Shown: one piece after another, positions 26,375 to 34,732 of the stretch
Layout of the letters: each line of letters opens with the position of its first letter
How positions within the stretch are numbered: the first letter of the stretch is position 1
DNA from: Hanamia caeni
GTDB taxonomy: Bacteria; Bacteroidota; Bacteroidia; Chitinophagales; Chitinophagaceae
Length of the DNA: 64,000 nucleotides
Assembly (NCBI RefSeq): GCF_003721595.1
Contig: NZ_RJJR01000002.1
Span: 124,001 to 188,000, forward strand
Direction of reading: 5' to 3'
The notes under the pieces: model-generated
The model's database searches: none
The model's input: the letters and a program-made list of their open reading frames with translations, nothing else
Told to the model about the DNA's origin: nothing
Translations under genes and position numbers: made by a program

Positions 26375-28054
26375 TTATACACGAATTTCAGAAAAGGTTT
26401 TCGCATCCTCCACAATTTTCTGCGCACGAATCAGCGCTTTTTCAAAAGTGGCGGCTATATTGGCTTTTCCGATTGCAAATAATAAGCGCGATTCCTTTAA
26501 TGCCTTTTGTACCTGTTCATTTTCCACCTCCGAAAGAATAATTTTGGTGCGGTTTTTTACAGACTCACCAATTACTTCTTTTAAAACCTGGATGCCGGTG
26601 GCATCAATGATTGGCACATGTCGCATGCGGATAATTAAGACTTTGGGATGTTGCTTTATATATTTCATCGCGTCTCTGAACTTATACGCAGCGCCAAAAA
26701 ACAAAGGCCCTGTAATTTCAAAAACTTCTACTTCTTTTGGTAACTGAAACTTTCCATCTACCAAATCATATCCAAATTCTTTATCCCCGATTTCTTTGGT
26801 AAGAATGCTTACGTCGCTGAATTTTATCATGTTTCTCATAAATAAAAATACAGCCAGCACCATTCCTATTTCAATGGCTACAGTGAGGTCAATAAGTACT
26901 GTCAGAAAAAAAGTAATGAGCAAAACTGCAATATCTCCTTTCGGCCCTTTTAATACTGAGCGGAAATTTCTCCATTCGCTCATGTTATAAGCCACTACAA
27001 TGAGGATTCCGGCGAGATTAGCTATCGGGATATACGAAGCCCATTTGCCCAAAATCAACAAGATAAGCAAAAGCGTAATTGCGTGAACAATGCCCGCAAC
27101 AGGGGTGCGACCGCCGTTTTTTACATTAGTTGCTGTTCGCGCAATGGCGCCTGTAGCGGGAATGCCACCGAATATGGAAGAAAATATATTGGCTGTTCCC
27201 TGCGCAATCAATTCCATATTTGAACGGTGGTTGCCACTTATCATTCCATCGGCCACCACGGCGGATAACAACGATTCTATCGCACACAACATGGCAATGG
27301 TAAACGCAGGAGCCACCAAGTTTTTAAAAGTAGCAAAATCAATATGAGGTATTTCAGGACCGGGAATTGATGAAGAAATGATTCCAAACCTGCTGCCGAT
27401 GGTTTCCACAGGAATCTTTAAAAACTGGACGGCGGCAGTGGTTACCAAGATTGCAATTAATGAGCCGGGAATTTTTTGCGTGACTTTTGGCCACAAAATA
27501 ATAATAAGCACTGTTACAGAGGCAATCAGTAAAGCATACCAGTTAACGCTGCCAATATGCAAGAAATAAGTTTGCCATTTCTCAATAAAATCCGCAGGAA
27601 CATTTCCCATGTTCAATCCTAAAAAATCTTTAACCTGGGAAGAAAAAATGATAAGTGCGATGCCGCTGGTAAAACCTATGATTAGAGGATGGGGAATAAA
27701 TTTGATAACGGCGCCAGCCCTGGCGATGCCAAGTATTATGAGCATAATGCCCGCCATAAAAGTGGCGATGATTAAACCATTAATGCCATACGTTTGAACA
27801 ATGCCATACACGATAACGATAAAAGCGCCGGTCGGTCCTCCAATTTGCACACGGCTTCCCCCTAAGGCTGAAATAATAAAACCCGCAACCACCGCAGTAA
27901 TAAGACCTTTTTCTGGCGTAACTCCTGAGGCAATGCCAAATGCAATCGCCAGGGGCAAAGCCACAATGCCCACAATGATTCCGGCCAACACATCATTGGT
28001 AAATTGCTTTCGGGTGTAATTTTTTAGAGTATCAAATAATTTGGGCCTGAACAT
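26375..28054 (-). CDS. SulP family anion transporter with STAS domain
   Basis: The 559-residue protein has about 10-14 membrane segments in the first 420 residues and a C-terminal cytosolic STAS domain (about 440-550, with VLIIRMRHVPIIDATGIQVL). SulP landmarks are DVLAGIIVGIVALPLAIAFGIASG near the N-terminus and GGIPATGAIARTATNVKNGGRTPVAG near 300. Family members import sulfate, bicarbonate or other anions, usually driven by Na+ or H+. No carbonic anhydrase domain is fused. Its position between nirK and a universal stress gene could hint at an inorganic anion linked to nitrite respiration, but that is only context. The 65-bp gap to the Usp gene allows cotranscription. Confidence 0.92.
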   Translation of the reverse strand: MFRPKLFDTLKNYTRKQFTNDVLAGIIVGIVALPLAIAFGIASGVTPEKGLITAVVAGFIISALGGSRVQIGGPTGAFIVIVYGIVQTYGINGLIIATFMAGIMLIILGIARAGAVIKFIPHPLIIGFTSGIALIIFSSQVKDFLGLNMGNVPADFIEKWQTYFLHIGSVNWYALLIASVTVLIIILWPKVTQKIPGSLIAILVTTAAVQFLKIPVETIGSRFGIISSSIPGPEIPHIDFATFKNLVAPAFTIAMLCAIESLLSAVVADGMISGNHRSNMELIAQGTANIFSSIFGGIPATGAIARTATNVKNGGRTPVAGIVHAITLLLILLILGKWASYIPIANLAGILIVVAYNMSEWRNFRSVLKGPKGDIAVLLITFFLTVLIDLTVAIEIGMVLAVFLFMRNMIKFSDVSILTKEIGDKEFGYDLVDGKFQLPKEVEVFEITGPLFFGAAYKFRDAMKYIKQHPKVLIIRMRHVPIIDATGIQVLKEVIGESVKNRTKIILSEVENEQVQKALKESRLLFAIGKANIAATFEKALIRAQKIVEDAKTFSEIRV

Positions 28055-28119
28055 TGGTTTTATCTGTACAATACTTTTATTTAAGTTATGAAATCAAAAA
28101 CAGGTGTGGTCTCATTTCA

Positions 28120-28944
28120 CTATCCTTCTTTTAATACCAGCAAAGGTATTTTAGTTTCATAACTCATTTTTTTTGTATGCACCGTTCCAAATAATCTTTC
28201 AAGAAAGGAATGTTTGCGCGCTGTCATTGCCAAAATTTCGGCTGGATTATTTTCGAGGTAATTATTTATGCCGTATATAACATCGGAATCTGTTACTACA
28301 TTAAAGGTTCGTTTTAGTCCATCAAAGTTGGAATGCACTCTCATCTTATGGATAAATTCATCATCACTAATTTCGCCCTCCTGTTTTTGAACATGTAGTA
28401 TCTGGATGGCAGAATTGTATTTTTCTGCAATTTTGAGCAGGATAGAAATATCTTTTGCTTCTTTCCTGTCGTTCAAATCCGTTGCATAGCAAATCGTATC
28501 TATTGATTCGTAAGAAGCGCCTTCCGGAATCACCAGCATTGAATAATTGGATTTTTTGATGACGGAAGTAGTAGTGCTTCCAAATATGGATGAGCTTTTG
28601 CCTTTTCCTTTCATGCCCATGATAATAAGATCAGACTGGTTTTCATTTGCCATCGTTAAAATCATTTCTGAAGCAGCACCCTCAGCCACATACCCTTCAG
28701 TGGCAACCAGATGATTTTTTGAAATCTCAGTAATTTCTTTTGACAAAAAATCTTTATTGCTTTCTACCAGTTCAGCCTGTGCCGCAATCCTGGAATTAAA
28801 AGATTCATCTTCGATGAGAAGGCCTATCGGAACCACATTTAAAAAAATAACCTTGGCCTTTAGCACCTCACCCAAAGACAGGGCATATTTTGCCGCATTG
28901 CGCGATGCTTCAGAAAAATCAACCGGGACAAGAAAGTTTTTCAT
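28120..28944 (-). CDS. universal stress protein with two Usp domains
   Basis: This 274-residue protein holds two tandem UspA folds. The first (about 1-140) starts KNFLVPVDFSEASRNAAKYAL and contains the nucleotide-binding pattern IIMGMKGKGKSSSIFGSTTTSVI. The second (about 150-274) has degraded versions, such as YATDLNDRKEA and AMTARKHSFLERLFGTVHTKK. Tandem Usp proteins are frequent in Bacteroidota and are associated with low oxygen and starvation. It precedes the SulP gene on the same strand by 65 bp, and its first domain is the one likely to bind ATP. Its partners are not known. Confidence 0.9.
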   Translation of the reverse strand: MKNFLVPVDFSEASRNAAKYALSLGEVLKAKVIFLNVVPIGLLIEDESFNSRIAAQAELVESNKDFLSKEITEISKNHLVATEGYVAEGAASEMILTMANENQSDLIIMGMKGKGKSSSIFGSTTTSVIKKSNYSMLVIPEGASYESIDTICYATDLNDRKEAKDISILLKIAEKYNSAIQILHVQKQEGEISDDEFIHKMRVHSNFDGLKRTFNVVTDSDVIYGINNYLENNPAEILAMTARKHSFLERLFGTVHTKKMSYETKIPLLVLKEG

Positions 28945-29014
28945 TTTTTGATGTTTAAATTAATAATGGGGAAAATTATAGTATGCTGCTCAAAAAAAAA
29001 TTGATCGCCATTAG

Positions 29015-29040
29015 GCGCCTGTATGATATTTATCAGGCGC
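29015..29040 (-). terminator. hairpin downstream of a YceI-like gene
   Basis: GCGCCTG and CAGGCGC form a perfect 7-bp stem around a 12-base AT-rich loop. On the minus strand a run of nine T residues follows only after about 14 bases, so this is a weaker terminator candidate for the gene ending at 29101. Confidence 0.45.
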
Positions 29041-29061
29041 GCTTATAAAATAAAGAACAGG

Positions 29062-29081
29062 AAAATAAGTTGGTTTACTGC
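29062..29081 (+). repeat. TTTACTGC intergenic motif
   Basis: AAAATAAGTTGG followed by TTTACTGC, ending 20 bp before the convergent 3' end of the YceI-like gene at 29101. Confidence 0.45.
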
Positions 29082-29100
29082 AAACTGGTATCTTTCTTTT

Positions 29101-29733
29101 TTACACATTCACCGCCCTTGCAGAAACTATTAAATCAAACTTTACAATGATTCCGTCTTTCACTTTTACCATTCCGAAAAGAGCGGTAGGCGGGATAACA
29201 CCAAAACTGGTCATTAACATCGAGTGCTGTCCTACAAAGCGGTAATAGTTGGCGCCGGTTTTTTTTCCCTGTACTGTAATTTGTGCATTTTTAGAAACTC
29301 CGGCCATCGAGATGGAAACATTTATTTTAATTGTGGTCCAGGCGTTGAGAGAAAGTGTTTTTTCCGCATCTATTTGTGCATCTGTTAATTTCACTGAGAT
29401 AACCGGGTACAAATCCGCCTTCATAGCCTTCATCAGGTCCCTGTTTATACCAGTATTTCCGCAATTAAGAGAGCTTATATTAAAATCGAGGGCTGCATTA
29501 TCAAACCCGATTCTTTCCGAATCTTCCCTGTTTAATTTTGCGCTTTGCTGGGCGAATAACTTATTAGAAGAGCAAAAAAAATCTTTCACATTGGTAGTGC
29601 CATCAATACTTACCTTGCTTCCCTTTTCAAAAGAATAAATTATAGTAAGCGGTTTTGTTTCCCTTTGTTTTATTGTGTTGCTAAAAAAACTGAGGAGGCT
29701 GATGCACAGTGAAAGGAGGGTTAGGGCAGGCAT
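29101..29733 (-). CDS. YceI-like exported protein
   Basis: From the ATG at 29733 the protein has 210 residues, opening with a hydrophobic segment (PALTLLSLCISLLSFFS) that may be a signal anchor. The body matches the YceI lipocalin-like barrel (KVSIDGTTNVKDFFC, then LDFNISSLNCG, LMKAMKADLYPVISVKL, and SFGVIPPTALFGMVKVKD at the end). YceI proteins bind isoprenoid-like or amphiphilic molecules in the periplasm. A GTG at 29778 would extend it by 15 residues but lies within the hairpin after the porin gene, so I rejected it. A second YceI-like gene stands on the other side of the porin gene, at 31209. Confidence 0.8.
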   Translation of the reverse strand: MPALTLLSLCISLLSFFSNTIKQRETKPLTIIYSFEKGSKVSIDGTTNVKDFFCSSNKLFAQQSAKLNREDSERIGFDNAALDFNISSLNCGNTGINRDLMKAMKADLYPVISVKLTDAQIDAEKTLSLNAWTTIKINVSISMAGVSKNAQITVQGKKTGANYYRFVGQHSMLMTSFGVIPPTALFGMVKVKDGIIVKFDLIVSARAVNV

Positions 29734-29759
29734 AAAAATAAATTTGACAAGCCATAAAA

Positions 29760-29805
29760 CAGGCCATTGTCGCACCACCTTGTTGTTCGATGAAACAATG
29801 GCCTG
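29760..29805 (-). terminator. long inverted repeat after the porin gene
   Basis: CAGGCCATTGT and ACAATGGCCTG form a perfect 11-bp stem with a 24-base loop, followed on the minus strand by TTTTATGG. It starts 27 bp after the porin stop codon and probably ends or attenuates the porin transcript before the next YceI-like gene. Confidence 0.55.
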
Positions 29806-29831
29806 ATAAAAAACGGGAGTGGTGATCCCTA

Positions 29832-31157
29832 TTAAAATCCTACGGAAGCTTCTATCATTAAACCATGAAATTTACCTCCGGAACGGATATCTGTTGGAAG
29901 AAAGTTTTTGTATTCCTGGTCGACATATACAATTTTTGCCATTACATTTTTTGTCATAAACCAGCCAAAAGAGCCAACCATCCTGTTAACAGTAACGTCA
30001 TTCGGATTACCAGCCATGGCGGCTTTTACGGTGTTGTATCTTCCGCCTATCCAGAAGTTTTCTTTTTCTGCCGGAAAACGATAAAGTAAATCAACTACTC
30101 CCTGGGTTGCTTTGCGCATGCTGGTTTCCTTTATGGTTCTTCCTTTGGCAACTTCGTAAGTACCAAATATTTCCAGTCCTTTGTATTTAAGAAAAGGGTT
30201 TATTACTGCAGCGTTCACCTGTTGACTAAATCCGGGATTAAATCTTCCTGAAAAAGCATTGCCATCTGTTGTTGCTGTAGTATTTTCCATGATGTAAAAA
30301 TAATGAGACCCTGTACGGTCGCCATTAAAAAGCGTATTGCTGGTATTGCTTTTATTAGTATAAGCAGAACCGGTAAGCCTGAATCTTAAGTCATTTGTGA
30401 ACTGCCTGTCAACTCCTACTTTACCATAAAAAGCGGGAGCAGTAACATTAGCTTTTCCTGTTTTTGGATCAATAGCAGAAGGATCAACTACAGTGGGATT
30501 TAATTGTCCGTTTGTCATGCCGCCTGAAAGAAGAAATCCACCTCTGGATTGGTACAGAATTTCACCACCAATTTCTGTAGCAAAAGCAGGCATGATATAA
30601 TTCTCAATAAAAGGATTATAAAAAGTATTACCTCCGTCAGTTCTGCGATAATGTGCATCACCATAATCCACATCAAAATCTCCTACTTTAAGAGTAATAT
30701 TTTCCATAAGTGAATTTACCAAATCACTTTTCAAAAAAAGTAGTTTATCAAACTGGATATATCCGCCTTTAACCCATGCTTCTTCGTGGTGGCGGCTTGA
30801 CAGGTAAGTGGTCAGGTTCAAACGGATACCATCGCTTAGCTGGGCATCAATAGTCAGATTGGCCATCGCCAGGTTAAAGCCATTTTTTAGTGCCATCAAT
30901 TTGTTAGCGTTAACGCCGTCGGCACCAATTTTGGGAATAGCATTATTTTCATGTTTCAAAGCCTGGAAATCCTGGGAAAAAAACCCACCGACTTTCACGG
31001 CAAGTCCATTAAAAGGTACCGTGTCTTTTTTTGACGTTTCGAATACATTCAGGCCGGCTTTATCATTCGGGCGGAAATATTGTATTTTTTGCCCTATGGC
31101 AGAAGAAGATAGAAGTACCAGCACTGCCACTGTAATTTTGTTTATTAAGGTTTTCAT
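29832..31157 (-). CDS. outer-membrane porin-like beta-barrel protein
   Basis: The 441-residue protein has a signal peptide (to about residue 22, SSAIGQ). Alternating amphipathic strands typical of a 16-stranded barrel follow, ending with a terminal Phe (IEASVGF), the usual outer-membrane insertion signal. Segments such as ITLKVGDFDVDYGDAHYRRTDGG (abridged here) and GGRYNTVKAAMAG resemble phosphate-selective porin O/P-type proteins of Bacteroidota. It probably forms a channel for small anions or solutes. It lies between two YceI-like genes on the same strand and 51 bp downstream of the second, so a joint transcript is likely. Confidence 0.75.
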   Translation of the reverse strand: MKTLINKITVAVLVLLSSSAIGQKIQYFRPNDKAGLNVFETSKKDTVPFNGLAVKVGGFFSQDFQALKHENNAIPKIGADGVNANKLMALKNGFNLAMANLTIDAQLSDGIRLNLTTYLSSRHHEEAWVKGGYIQFDKLLFLKSDLVNSLMENITLKVGDFDVDYGDAHYRRTDGGNTFYNPFIENYIMPAFATEIGGEILYQSRGGFLLSGGMTNGQLNPTVVDPSAIDPKTGKANVTAPAFYGKVGVDRQFTNDLRFRLTGSAYTNKSNTSNTLFNGDRTGSHYFYIMENTTATTDGNAFSGRFNPGFSQQVNAAVINPFLKYKGLEIFGTYEVAKGRTIKETSMRKATQGVVDLLYRFPAEKENFWIGGRYNTVKAAMAGNPNDVTVNRMVGSFGWFMTKNVMAKIVYVDQEYKNFLPTDIRSGGKFHGLMIEASVGF

Positions 31158-31208
31158 TTTTATAATTTTTTTGAGTTTAAAAATTTTTGTTGCCTAAAAA
31201 TTGATTGA

Positions 31209-31784
31209 TTATGATTTTACGAGATTGGTTTTAAATTGAATAGATATATCGTTGCTTACTTTTAAAGCGCCAAAAAGAGCGTTTGGAGGATCTATACCAA
31301 ATTCTGACATCCTGAGAGGTACCACACCTTCGATACTTATATTGTTGTTGGCAATTGAATTTACTTTTGCGCGGATGGTAACGCCACGGGTAACTCCTGC
31401 AATATTAAGATTGCCAGTAGCTGAAACTGTAGTTCCTCCACCGCTAATCTGCAAAGGTGAAGTAAGTGTAAAAGTGATAGTTGGATGGCTGTCAGACTTC
31501 AATGCTTTGTAAGTCTTTCCATTCATTACGCCGCCCTCAGAGCTTTTAATTGACTGAACATAAACTATTACGGTAAGCCCGTTAAGCGTGAGTGTGCCGT
31601 TGCTGTTCCAGGTTACGCTGGCGTTTGCAGCGGCCTTTTCCACGTTTTCAGTCCAGTCGTGAAGATTAGAGCCTCCGTTAATTGTTAGTTTATAATCTTT
31701 GTTAAGGACATAATTGGTTTGTCCGAAAAGATGGCTTGCTGTTAAGATTAGTGCCATCGCTAAAATACTTTTTAAAGCTTTCAT
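31209..31784 (-). CDS. YceI family periplasmic protein
   Basis: This 191-residue protein begins with a clear signal peptide (KSILAMALILTASHLFGQ). The YceI barrel follows: YKLTINGGSNLHDWTENV, the middle block GVMNGKTYKALKSDSHPTITF, and the closing MSEFGIDPPNALFGALKVSND. The His-Asp-Trp and GxxPPxALFG patterns are those of the family, which holds hydrophobic ligands in the periplasm; in some bacteria it is induced by base, osmotic or anaerobic stress. It precedes the porin gene by 51 bp. It shares the PP(T/N)ALFG ending with the product of 29101-29733, so the two look like paralogues. Confidence 0.88.
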   Translation of the reverse strand: MKALKSILAMALILTASHLFGQTNYVLNKDYKLTINGGSNLHDWTENVEKAAANASVTWNSNGTLTLNGLTVIVYVQSIKSSEGGVMNGKTYKALKSDSHPTITFTLTSPLQISGGGTTVSATGNLNIAGVTRGVTIRAKVNSIANNNISIEGVVPLRMSEFGIDPPNALFGALKVSNDISIQFKTNLVKS

Positions 31785-31837
31785 GGTTTTTAATTTTCTA
31801 ATTGTTAGTATAAAATTTTTATTGTTTACAACTTTTA

Positions 31838-32245
31838 TCAGGGATTCATCATTTCACATACAAGCCCCGCTATTATTGCCTGTATCAGGCCCAATACAAA
31901 CCAAGTGGCTACCATTTGTAATGAAACTGTGATGGAACTAAATACCAGCCACATCGCGGGAAAAGTGGCAATCAGCGCATAGATAATTCCAAACTCAATT
32001 CCCCGTGTGAGAAAAGAACCTTTCAGAATTCCTTTTATCTTGCTCCAAAACCATGAGAGAGCCATGGCTATTATAAACGGATGAATGAAATAGAGCATGA
32101 TACGGCTGGATTGTTCATTAAAAGCTGGCTGGAAGTATTGCATAGCCAGGTCGGGGAATATTAAGATATTCAGGTACAATCCGAGTATGCTTAAAATCAG
32201 TAAAACTACACCTGCTACCAGTCCGGGAAAGATTACTTTTTTCAT
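31838..32245 (-). CDS. hypothetical four-helix membrane protein
   Basis: The 135-residue product has four predicted membrane segments (about 8-30, 48-68, 80-100 and 108-130) and little else. I do not recognise a named family. The segment FIHPFIIAMALSWFWSKIKG and the repeated glycine/alanine spacing look like small integral proteins often annotated as hypothetical in Bacteroidota. It is 53 bp upstream of the YceI gene on the same strand and probably opens that YceI-porin-YceI operon. Confidence 0.65.
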   Translation of the reverse strand: MKKVIFPGLVAGVVLLILSILGLYLNILIFPDLAMQYFQPAFNEQSSRIMLYFIHPFIIAMALSWFWSKIKGILKGSFLTRGIEFGIIYALIATFPAMWLVFSSITVSLQMVATWFVLGLIQAIIAGLVCEMMNP

Positions 32246-32614
32246 TTTACTTTGTTTGTTATTTTGAAATAACAGAACAAAAGTCTTGTGAAATAGTCAC
32301 CGGATATATGAGGTAGTACAGGAAGAAGTATGATATTTGTCAGTGACGTGTGGGGCAGTCGCCTTGCGTTTCTTTTTTAAAAAAACCGTCATTATCGCAG
32401 CCTTCACCTTCAAAATCCGCTAAGATTTCTTCATAATAAAATAAAAAAAATGGATAAAAATTTCAGAATAGCCGGAGGAAAATAAACGAGAAGGGGTATA
32501 CTATTTAAAAAGAAATAATTGAAGGTAACATAAGCGGTAATAAAAATTTTAAAGAAAAAATTAGCAGAACTATTTGTTTGAAAATAAAAACATTTTCTAT
32601 TTATTCGTTTACTG
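32246..32614. other. gene-free region
   Basis: A 369-bp stretch between the membrane-protein start and the DNA glycosylase end. It contains a perfect palindrome at 32258-32273 and a TTTACTGC repeat copy at its right end. A minus-strand frame ending near 32340 (with EGEGCDNDGFF and GDCPTRH) has no start codon and may be chance. Nothing else could be supported. Confidence 0.5.
32258..32273. promoter_or_regulatory. palindrome upstream of the membrane-protein operon
   Basis: GTTATTT-TG-AAATAAC is a perfect 7-bp inverted repeat located 12 bp upstream of the ATG at 32245. Its position over the expected leader suggests an operator, or a chance AT-rich palindrome. Confidence 0.35.
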
Positions 32615-32615
32615 C
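32597..32615 (+). repeat. TTTACTGC intergenic motif
   Basis: CTATTTATTCG followed by TTTACTGC. It touches the stop codon of the convergent DNA glycosylase gene at 32615. Confidence 0.5.
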
Positions 32616-33313
32616 TAGCCGTTAGCTTCGCTGAACGCGTCTATATATTTCTTTAAGTAAATGTCTTTTGATTTTGCTTTGTATTGCATTATGAAACGCG
32701 GATGTTCCAAAGGAATTACTTTTTTGAAGAAATGAAATTCATCATTTATTTTTTTAAAAAACCTGGCATTTTTTCCTGTGCCAAATAGGAAACATACATT
32801 AGTGCTGATACCAAAACTTATTTGTTTTTTAATATTTGCGAGAATAAAAGCATAAACGCAATCCGTTAATTCATTACTGTCGTAATAGTTATAATTGATT
32901 TCTTTGCCGGCTGCATTAGTGATGGTAAACCCGAGCGGGCAAAGGGATTGAATGTAGAAATCGTTATAAAATTTTTTTACACCCCCGTATTGGTTGATTA
33001 CTTCATAAACAAAAGTGGCTGACGGTTCGTGGGTGGATTTTCCCGGAAATTCTATTCCGCATTCGCTCAATAATCTTTTGGTATCTGTAAAAGGAACGCC
33101 GGTAATGCCAGCGCCAAACCTTCCGGGATTAATTCCAAAAATGATGTGGCGTTTATTATGGTCGTCATAAAATTTTTTGTAAAACAGGGAAGAGATTCGC
33201 AGCGCTTCCCTGTTCTCCTTAAAAGGATTCATGATACTTACCTTATCAGGAAGACCGCCTTTATAAGAAATATTTTTGTTGAAAGAAATTATTTTATCGG
33301 CAAAAGTTTTCAT
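32615..33313 (-). CDS. SMUG2-like uracil-DNA glycosylase family protein (DUF4918)
   Basis: The 232-residue protein fits the SMUG2 branch of the uracil-DNA glycosylase superfamily. The water-activating motif is FGINPGRFGAGITGVPFTD at about 60-78, and the DNA-intercalating motif is LEHPRFIMQY near 210. Such enzymes remove uracil or oxidised pyrimidines from DNA. Its ATG shares one base with the stop codon of the thioredoxin-fold gene (TAATG), so it is translationally coupled to an exported redox protein with which no functional link is known. A repair role is well supported by the motifs, but the exact lesion is not. Confidence 0.82.
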   Translation of the reverse strand: MKTFADKIISFNKNISYKGGLPDKVSIMNPFKENREALRISSLFYKKFYDDHNKRHIIFGINPGRFGAGITGVPFTDTKRLLSECGIEFPGKSTHEPSATFVYEVINQYGGVKKFYNDFYIQSLCPLGFTITNAAGKEINYNYYDSNELTDCVYAFILANIKKQISFGISTNVCFLFGTGKNARFFKKINDEFHFFKKVIPLEHPRFIMQYKAKSKDIYLKKYIDAFSEANG

Positions 33314-33816
33314 TATTGTTTTTTACCGGCCACTTTCACCCACTTAATCAATTCGCTTACGGGTGTAAACTCTTTGTAAGAAACCAGCAGTTTGCCATTT
33401 TTGTCAAACAAAGCCGTGAATGGCGTGTGCTCAAGGTGATAATAATTTTTCAAAAAGAAAACCGGTTCTTCCATTCCGACTTTAATATTAGGAAAATTTT
33501 TTGTGTGGTAATGGTTTTCAAACCACTTTACATCATTCAAAGATTCAAAAGTAACCATCAATATTTCCGTATTCTTAAATGCATTCATTTGGGGAAAAAG
33601 CTGGTCCATTAGTTTGCGGCAATGGTCGCAATCGGGCGCAAAATAAATAATGAGCAATGGTTTTTGCCGCGCTACATTTTTGGATGAAACCGAAGTACCG
33701 TTAGTAAGTTTTACCTTAAACTCCGGAATTGCCTGGGCATTTGCCGTAGTGGAAATAAAAAGGATTGCTGCCAAAAATGATACGAATAAAAAAACAAAAG
33801 CAAAATTTCTTTTCAT
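33313..33816 (-). CDS. exported thioredoxin-fold protein (TlpA/AhpC-TSA type)
   Basis: The 167-residue protein has a signal peptide (to about residue 28, TTANAQ) and a thioredoxin fold with the redox pair CDHC near residue 58 (IIYFAPDCDHCRKLMDQLF). A cis-Pro segment follows (LEHTPFTALFDKNGKLL, about 130-146). Such proteins reduce or monitor disulfides in the periplasm. The stop codon overlaps the start of the DNA glycosylase gene by one base. A gap of 56 bp separates it from DUF1080 upstream, so these genes may form one transcript. The partner and direction of electron flow cannot be inferred. Confidence 0.85.
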   Translation of the reverse strand: MKRNFAFVFLFVSFLAAILFISTTANAQAIPEFKVKLTNGTSVSSKNVARQKPLLIIYFAPDCDHCRKLMDQLFPQMNAFKNTEILMVTFESLNDVKWFENHYHTKNFPNIKVGMEEPVFFLKNYYHLEHTPFTALFDKNGKLLVSYKEFTPVSELIKWVKVAGKKQ

Positions 33817-33872
33817 AGTCGACCGGCAATTTACTGATTGCAGTAAAAGAATAAAAAATCCTAATTTTTATT

Positions 33873-34616
33873 TTATAATTTCCTGATTTTTATATTTCTG
33901 AACCATACGTCATCGCCATGGTCCTGCAAAGCGATATTGCCTGATTTGAAAGTTCCAAAATCCGGCATGTATTTGAATTTGCTGATGGCTACCATTTTTT
34001 GCCAATAATCATCCCACAAAGTTGTTGAGAGCGTGTGCTCGCCATTCATATAAAAATCTAATTTTCCGTTCAGGCATTTTATTTCTATTTGGTTCCATTC
34101 GCCCAACGGTTTTTCCACTTCTTTCGAAGCGAGCAAATCATATAAATCCCCCGCGCGATGCGTATATAATTTTCCATCGGGTTGTCCGAGGCGAATTGGC
34201 GTTCCGTTATCCAAAACCTGCATTTCAATTCCGGTGTGATAAGTTTCTTTGTATTTAGCAGGATTGTCACGAACATAAAACAAAATGCCGCTATTGCCTT
34301 TTTCTGAGATTTTCCATTCCAATTTCAAATCAAAATTGGCGTATTCGTCATTGCTCACAAGGTCGCCGCCTTCTTTGTTTTTTTCAGAAGCATCTAAATG
34401 AATGGCGCCATCCTGCACTTTCCATTCATTGCCGGCTTTTTGATGGCCGTAATTGTGCCAGCCGTCTGTATTTTTCCCGTTAAATAATAATTGCCATCCC
34501 TCGGTTTTTTCTTTTGAAGTAAGAGAATTTTGTGAGCCGCTTTTCATAGAATTTTTGGATGAGCCGCAACTAATCAAAATAACTGAGGCAAGAAAAACCG
34601 GAATAATTTTTTTCAT
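33873..34616 (-). CDS. DUF1080 lipoprotein (3-keto-disaccharide hydrolase type)
   Basis: The 247-residue protein carries a lipoprotein signal (ILISCGSS, Cys17) and a DUF1080 concanavalin-like domain from about 40 to the end. The patterns are WQLLFNGKNTDGWHNYG, EWKISEKGNSGILFYVRD, EMQVLDNG, and WNQIEIKCLNGKLDFYMNGE. Characterised members act on 3-keto-glycosides, splitting the bond after a dehydrogenase has oxidised C3. It is followed 116 bp upstream by a TIM-barrel isomerase often found in the same pathway, but no glucose-3-dehydrogenase gene lies in view. The assignment to the pathway is inferred from family and neighbour. Confidence 0.87.
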   Translation of the reverse strand: MKKIIPVFLASVILISCGSSKNSMKSGSQNSLTSKEKTEGWQLLFNGKNTDGWHNYGHQKAGNEWKVQDGAIHLDASEKNKEGGDLVSNDEYANFDLKLEWKISEKGNSGILFYVRDNPAKYKETYHTGIEMQVLDNGTPIRLGQPDGKLYTHRAGDLYDLLASKEVEKPLGEWNQIEIKCLNGKLDFYMNGEHTLSTTLWDDYWQKMVAISKFKYMPDFGTFKSGNIALQDHGDDVWFRNIKIRKL

Positions 34617-34732
34617 GAATTCGATTTTATAGATTTTTTTAAAGAAATTGTATTAAAGATTTGTAGTTAAAGAATGAGAAACTTGATGCATAAAATACAA
34701 TCAACTTAATCCCTTAATTCCTAATTTTCAAT

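Noticed and set aside
29734..29778. GTG start for the YceI-like gene
   Set aside because: The codon lies in the long inverted repeat after the porin gene, which is better explained as a terminator.
32340..32440. Minus-strand small frame with a cysteine-containing C-terminus
   Set aside because: A stop precedes it and there is no start codon or promoter; it may be a gene remnant or chance.
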